The notes below the pieces were generated by a model. That model did not search any database. It saw only the letters and a list, made by a program, of their open reading frames with translations, and was not told where the DNA came from. The position numbers were made by a program, and so were the translations under genes. DNA of 64,000 bases, taken from the NCBI RefSeq assembly GCF_004135935.1, contig NZ_CP025086.1, positions 1,674,001 to 1,738,000 of the forward strand, in the 5' to 3' direction. Shown here in pieces: positions 60,252-64,000 of this stretch (position 1 is its first letter; every line of letters starts with the position of its first letter). The stretch comes from Methylovirgula ligni (lineage in GTDB: Bacteria > Pseudomonadota > Alphaproteobacteria > Rhizobiales > Beijerinckiaceae).

Positions 60252-61403
60252 ATGGATGCGCTACGGCGAACTCTCTTGATCGCCCTCGTCCTGGCTGCCT
60301 CCAGCCTGATGATGGGGTGCGCCTCGCGGCCGGAAAGCGGCTTTCTCGCTAATGCCGCCTATGATCCGCCGCAAGCGACGGAACACACGATTCTGGTTGC
60401 GACCACGCGGCAACGCGATCCCCGGCCGGGGACGCTGTACAATGGATCGCGCGCCGATTGGCTCGATTTTGCTTCGGTGACCGTCTCGGTGCCGCCGACG
60501 CATGTCGCCAGTAAGATTGAGTGGCCGCAAACCCCGCCCGGCGATCCGCGCAAGGATTTCACCGTTCACGAGTCCAATTACGTCGACGGCGACAAGGCCT
60601 TTCTGCAGGCGCTCAACGCGCAACTGGCACAAAGACCACGAGGTCATCGTCAGGTCTTTCTCTTCGTCCACGGCTTCAACACGATGTTTGCCGAGGGGCT
60701 CTACGGCTTCACGCAGGTCGTCCATGATTCGCATACGCAGGCGGTGCCGGTCCTCTTCTCCTGGGCCTCGCGCGGCAGCGTGACGGATTATCTCTACGAT
60801 CAAAACAGCGCCACCGCGGCGCGCGATGAACTCGCCCACACGATCCGTCTGCTCGTCGCCAGCAATGCGGAGAAGGTCAATATTCTCGCCCATTCAATGG
60901 GCAATTGGGTCTTCGTCGAAGCGATGCGGCAAATCAAAATGGAAGGCGGCCTGAAGCGTTCGGACAAGATCGGCGTGGTCGTGCTCGCCGCGCCGGATAT
61001 CGATATCGATGTCTTCAAATCGGAACTGCGCGCTTTCGGCAAGCTGAAGCGGCCCTATTACGTTGTGCTGTCCCGCGACGACAAAGCCCTGGCGTTGTCG
61101 AAATTCCTCAGCGGCGGCGAAAGCCGCGTCGGCGCGATCAAACACGACGATGAATTGGCGAAACTGGGCGCTGTCGTCATCGACCTGACGAATGTCAAAG
61201 GCGATGATCCGACCGATCACAACAAATATGCGCAGCTTGCGGAAATTTCGCCGCAGCTTCGGCAGGTACTCCAGAATGGCATCGGCAAGACGCAAGTGGC
61301 ATCCGACGAAGAGACAGAGCAACTCAAAAGTTCGCTCACCTCGGTCGTCACCGTTCCCGTGAATATTCTGGGCAATTCGATCGCGATCGTCGCCGGCCGG
61401 TGA
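60252..61403 (+). CDS. Alpha/beta hydrolase lipoprotein (DUF900 family)
   Basis: 383 aa from ATG 60252. The start is a lipoprotein signal peptide: RRTLLIALVLAASSLMMGC with Cys at the lipobox. The rest matches the DUF900 hydrolases: FLFVHGFNTMFAEGLYGF, the nucleophile Ser215 in LAHSMGNWVFVEAM and VVLAAPDIDIDVFKSEL. It would be anchored to the membrane facing the periplasm. Its substrate is unknown. Confidence 0.88.
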   Translation: MDALRRTLLIALVLAASSLMMGCASRPESGFLANAAYDPPQATEHTILVATTRQRDPRPGTLYNGSRADWLDFASVTVSVPPTHVASKIEWPQTPPGDPRKDFTVHESNYVDGDKAFLQALNAQLAQRPRGHRQVFLFVHGFNTMFAEGLYGFTQVVHDSHTQAVPVLFSWASRGSVTDYLYDQNSATAARDELAHTIRLLVASNAEKVNILAHSMGNWVFVEAMRQIKMEGGLKRSDKIGVVVLAAPDIDIDVFKSELRAFGKLKRPYYVVLSRDDKALALSKFLSGGESRVGAIKHDDELAKLGAVVIDLTNVKGDDPTDHNKYAQLAEISPQLRQVLQNGIGKTQVASDEETEQLKSSLTSVVTVPVNILGNSIAIVAGR

Positions 61404-61511
61404 GTTGGTTTAACGGGACGCACGCAGGCTTTTGTATAATTGTCTTAATTGATATTTTTGCGTTTTTGTCGCATCAATGCACGTCGGAGAACGTGATCGT
61501 GGGGAGTGGAA

Positions 61512-62501
61512 ATGCCCACATCCGCATCGGGTTATGAATTGGTGCCTGACCGCGATAAAGCCGCTGCGCCATTGGGGATGACGTGGATTCCCGGCGGCAC
61601 GTTCCGCATGGGATCCGACAACCACTATCCTGAGGAAGCACCGGTCCATCGCGTCACTGTCGACGGGTTTTGGATCGACAAGGCGCCGGTTACCAACCGC
61701 CAGTTCAGCGAATTCGTCCGCGCGACGGAACACGTGACCTTCGCCGAAATCCCGCCGGACCCCAAGGATTATCCCGGCGCTCTGCCGCACATGCTTTATG
61801 CGGGTTCGCTTGTATTCACGCCGCCATCGCGTCCCGTCGATCTCCGCAATTGGGGAGAATGGTGGCGGTTCCTGAAAAGCGCCGATTGGCGCCACCCCTA
61901 TGGACCGGGAAGCGATATCGACGGACTGGATGATCATCCTGTCGTGCATGTCGCCCATGCCGATGCTGCCGCCTACGCCCAATGGGCGGGCAAGGAATTG
62001 CCGACGGAATCCGAATGGGAATTCGCCGCGCGCGGGGGACTCGACGGGGTGGAATACGCCTGGGGCGACGAGTTTCAGCCCGATGGAAAGCTCATGGCGA
62101 ACACGTGGCATGGCGAGTTTCCACGCGAAAACCTGAAGCCCGACGGCTTTGAGCGCACATCACCGGTCGGCGCCTTCCCGCCAAATGGCTACGGCCTCTA
62201 CGACATGATCGGCAACACCTGGGAATGGACCGACGATTGGTTTTCCCAAAAGCATAGGCCGGATGCGCAGAAGGCTTGCTGCATTCCGCAGAACCCGCGC
62301 GGCGCGAGGGCCGATGAAAGCTACGATCCGTGCCAGCCCGCCATTAAAATCCCGCGCAAAGTCATCAAGGGCGGATCGCATCTCTGCGCGCCGAATTATT
62401 GCCGCCGCTACCGGCCGGCAGCCCGCCACGCCGAGGCCGTCGACACCTCGACCAGTCATCTTGGATTCCGCTGCGTCGTTCGAAAAGCCGCAGCGTCATG
62501 A
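61512..62501 (+). CDS. Formylglycine-generating-enzyme family protein
   Basis: 329 aa from ATG 61512, preceded by GGGGAGTGG; a GTG two codons upstream is possible. The FGE/SUMF1 fold is clear: MTWIPGGTFRMGSDNHYPEE, KELPTESEWEFAARGGLDG, DMIGNTWEWTDDWF and the end LGFRCVVRKA. Both copper-site cysteines are present: Cys292 and Cys297 (GGSHLCAPNYCRRYRPAARH). It should convert a Cys of a sulfatase to formylglycine. No sulfatase gene is in the window. Confidence 0.92.
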   Translation: MPTSASGYELVPDRDKAAAPLGMTWIPGGTFRMGSDNHYPEEAPVHRVTVDGFWIDKAPVTNRQFSEFVRATEHVTFAEIPPDPKDYPGALPHMLYAGSLVFTPPSRPVDLRNWGEWWRFLKSADWRHPYGPGSDIDGLDDHPVVHVAHADAAAYAQWAGKELPTESEWEFAARGGLDGVEYAWGDEFQPDGKLMANTWHGEFPRENLKPDGFERTSPVGAFPPNGYGLYDMIGNTWEWTDDWFSQKHRPDAQKACCIPQNPRGARADESYDPCQPAIKIPRKVIKGGSHLCAPNYCRRYRPAARHAEAVDTSTSHLGFRCVVRKAAAS

Positions 62502-62580
62502 ATTCCGGCGATGACAAGTCCGGCAAAACGCAAAGGGTCGAGAGGAGCCTCTGAAAGCCGGCCGCCAGAAGAAGCCCTAT

Positions 62581-63168
62581 GTGCCGCTGGCTCGCGCGGA
62601 GCTACCGATTGATACGGCCGCTCTCGCCCGGTATCTGATTGGCAAGATATTGGTGCGGGAATTGCCGGAAGGCATAGCCAGTGGCCGTATTGTCGAGACT
62701 GAGGCGTATGTCGTCGGCGATGCCGCCGGGCATGCCTTCCGTGGGATGACTCAGCGCAATCGAACGCTGTTTCTCGAGCGCGGACGCGCCTATGTCTACC
62801 TCGCCTATGGCGTCTCCTATATGCTCAATGTCTCGAGCGAGAAGCCCGGAGTTGGAGCCGGCGTCCTGATCCGGGCGCTCGAGCCGCTCGAAGGTCTCCC
62901 GATCATGCGACTCAATCGCGGCGTCGAGCGCTTGCGCGACCTGGCGTGGGGGCCGGGAAGGCTCGCCGCGGCGCTGCGGATTGATCGTTCGCTCGATGGG
63001 CTCGATCTTTGCCGGGAAGGCCCCTTATGGCTCGCACGCGGCGAGAACGAACCCGGTGAAATCGGGCAGAGCATCAGGATCGGCATTTCGCAGGATGCAA
63101 ACCGTCTCCTGCGATTTTATCTTCGCGGCAGTCCCTATGTCAGCGGTCCGAGATCGCTCAACGAATAA
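62581..63168 (+). CDS. 3-methyladenine DNA glycosylase (AAG/MPG type)
   Basis: 195 aa from GTG 62581; the true start may lie a few codons upstream, as the frame is open there and AGAGGAG lies about 32 bases before. Family features: ARYLIGKILVRELPEGIASG, IVETEAYVVGDAAGHAFRGM, YVYLAYGVSYMLNVSSE and GVLIRALEPLEG. It removes alkylated purines in base excision repair. The catalytic Glu is in VETEAY. Confidence 0.9.
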   Translation: MPLARAELPIDTAALARYLIGKILVRELPEGIASGRIVETEAYVVGDAAGHAFRGMTQRNRTLFLERGRAYVYLAYGVSYMLNVSSEKPGVGAGVLIRALEPLEGLPIMRLNRGVERLRDLAWGPGRLAAALRIDRSLDGLDLCREGPLWLARGENEPGEIGQSIRIGISQDANRLLRFYLRGSPYVSGPRSLNE

Positions 63169-63339
63169 GCGATTGTCCTCGTCTCGCGGTCGCGGCTAAC
63201 GATCCGGATACCCTGTGAAAATGTAGTCTTTTGCGGTCACAATCGTATGACAGGCATACCCGCAGTCGGAACCCGTGCCCTCCGGGGAAAACGCGCGAGA
63301 GACATGGTCATAGTTGAACTGCGCATAACCCCATCCAGC

Positions 63340-64000
63340 TCATTCCACCAATTCGAAATCGCCCGGCTTCCAATTTTTGTCGAACCAGGGTTCGAGCGGC
63401 CCGTAAAGCCGAAGGAGAGTATTCCATCCCTTTCCTGAAACGGTCTGTACCCAATTCGATTCGTGGCCCGCTGGAGCCTTCGGCGCGAACCAAACTGTCA
63501 CCGAGCCATCCGCATTTTTCTGGATGCCCTTCTGATTGCTATCAAGGCCAGCGGTTTTCTGGTCGGTCTCTAGCATCGAGCGAGTCTGGCCGTCGTAGAC
63601 CATAAATGACCAGAACTGCGCGGCAGGAATCGGCGCAGGCAAAGTGATCTTGTAGGTCTTGCCGCCGTCTAAATAGCGGCCCTTGGAGTCGCGAGTAGCG
63701 TAGGCATAGGCCGATCCGCTGCCGGGCTTAGAGAATGCCATAGCCGGAGTAACACCCGTGGCGTAATAGTGAAACAGCGTCCGGGCATCGAGCATGCGTT
63801 CGCCATTGTTCAGAAACTGATAACTGCCTCCCACAAATCCAGTGCCCCACTGACGATCAGGATAGAACATCACTCGTTTGTCGCGGGGCGCGAAAACGAT
63901 TGCGCGGGCGGTCGCGTTACCGACCGCTACAGCGTCGGTAAGAATGGCTTTCATCCGATCGTCCGGCGCGAAGGGTTGGCCCTTCTTAATTCCTATCGAA
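63340..64000 (-). CDS. DUF1254/DUF1214 family protein (N-terminus outside window)
   Basis: The minus-strand frame is open to the right window edge (about 219 codons seen). The visible part begins SIGIKKGQPFAPDDRMKAIL and contains FHYYATGVTPAMAF, LDGGKTYKITLPAPIPAAQF, WSFMVYDGQTRSMLETDQ and the C-terminal NTLLRLYGPLEPWFDKNWKP, typical of the DUF1254/DUF1214 family. These are often secreted proteins of unknown function. It converges with the glycosylase gene across about 170 bases with no other feature. Confidence 0.88.
   Translation of the reverse strand, partial: SIGIKKGQPFAPDDRMKAILTDAVAVGNATARAIVFAPRDKRVMFYPDRQWGTGFVGGSYQFLNNGERMLDARTLFHYYATGVTPAMAFSKPGSGSAYAYATRDSKGRYLDGGKTYKITLPAPIPAAQFWSFMVYDGQTRSMLETDQKTAGLDSNQKGIQKNADGSVTVWFAPKAPAGHESNWVQTVSGKGWNTLLRLYGPLEPWFDKNWKPGDFELVE

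Noticed and set aside
63247-63438. Short open frame opposite the end of the DUF1254/DUF1214 gene
   Set aside because: It overlaps a clear gene, has no ribosome site and no family resemblance.

Overview
The window looks like a chromosomal segment of a GC-rich alphaproteobacterial diazotroph in the order Rhizobiales. The gene order nifHDKENX ... nifQ, iscA-nfu-nifSVW-fixABCX-nifA-nifT and nifB-fdxN-nifZ in one block, with no nodulation genes, fits a free-living member of the Beijerinckiaceae (Beijerinckia, Methylocella or Methylocapsa relatives) best. The family is an inference from gene content, not the result of a search. Ku/LigD, an Irr-like Fur protein and an amino acid:carrier-protein ligase also fit Rhizobiales.

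Layout. (1) 1-1340: 5' part of sufB (minus strand, runs off the left end). (2) 1588-4421: minus-strand operon divergent from nifH, encoding a receiver-like protein without its phospho-acceptor Asp, an ArsC-like nitrogenase-associated protein, a rhodanese, a YqeB-like protein and a TPR-like protein. (3) 4589-14215: NifA site and sigma-54 promoter, then nifHDKENX, the DUF269 and DUF683 proteins, fdxB and nifQ. nifH, nifD and nifK are each followed by a perfect GC-rich hairpin. (4) 14245-19278: little-known accessory genes: a minus-strand block of unknown genes with a frameshifted sseA-type sulfurtransferase, a Rieske protein, and an AAA+ ATPase divergent from an unknown protein across back-to-back -24/-12 elements. 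(5) 19356-28577: sigma-54 promoter, iscA, nfu-like nifU, nifS, nifV, nifW, fixABCX, nifA. (6) 28632-37063: nifT and a SIR2-like gene under one sigma-54 promoter; nifB, fdxN, a second IscA-like gene, the second TPR-like paralogue, an LRV Fe-S protein, two nifZ genes, a DegT-like protein lacking the PLP lysine, a 2Fe-2S ferredoxin, small unknown genes and a truncated haemoglobin under another. (7) 37427-38368: an Irr/Fur-type regulator with its own sigma-54 promoter, then mop. (8) 38573-64000: mostly housekeeping and metabolic genes: hemD, gabD, a carrier-protein cluster (40947-49537), esterase, acyl-CoA synthetase, metY-metA, marC, a GlsB-type protein, ku-ligD, a lipoprotein hydrolase, an FGE-family protein, 3-methyladenine glycosylase and a partial DUF1254/DUF1214 gene.

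How it works together. NifA (rhizobial type, with the C-X11-C-X19-C-X4-C motif linked to oxygen and metal sensitivity) should activate at least four TGT-N10-ACA/-24/-12 units (nifH, iscA, nifT, nifB). Weaker -24/-12 matches occur at the divergent operon and the AAA+ pair, and a perfect one without an upstream site at irr. NifS, the IscA-like proteins and the Nfu domain supply Fe-S clusters; NifB, E, N, X, Q and V build FeMo-co; FixABCX and the ferredoxins supply low-potential electrons; Mop and NifQ handle molybdenum; the truncated haemoglobin may buffer oxygen or NO. The features most worth pursuing are the AAA+ pair, the DegT-like protein without lysine, the pseudo-receiver, the nif-linked SIR2-like protein and the carrier-protein cluster with an amino acid:carrier-protein ligase. 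No rRNA, tRNA, CRISPR array or insertion sequence was recognised.
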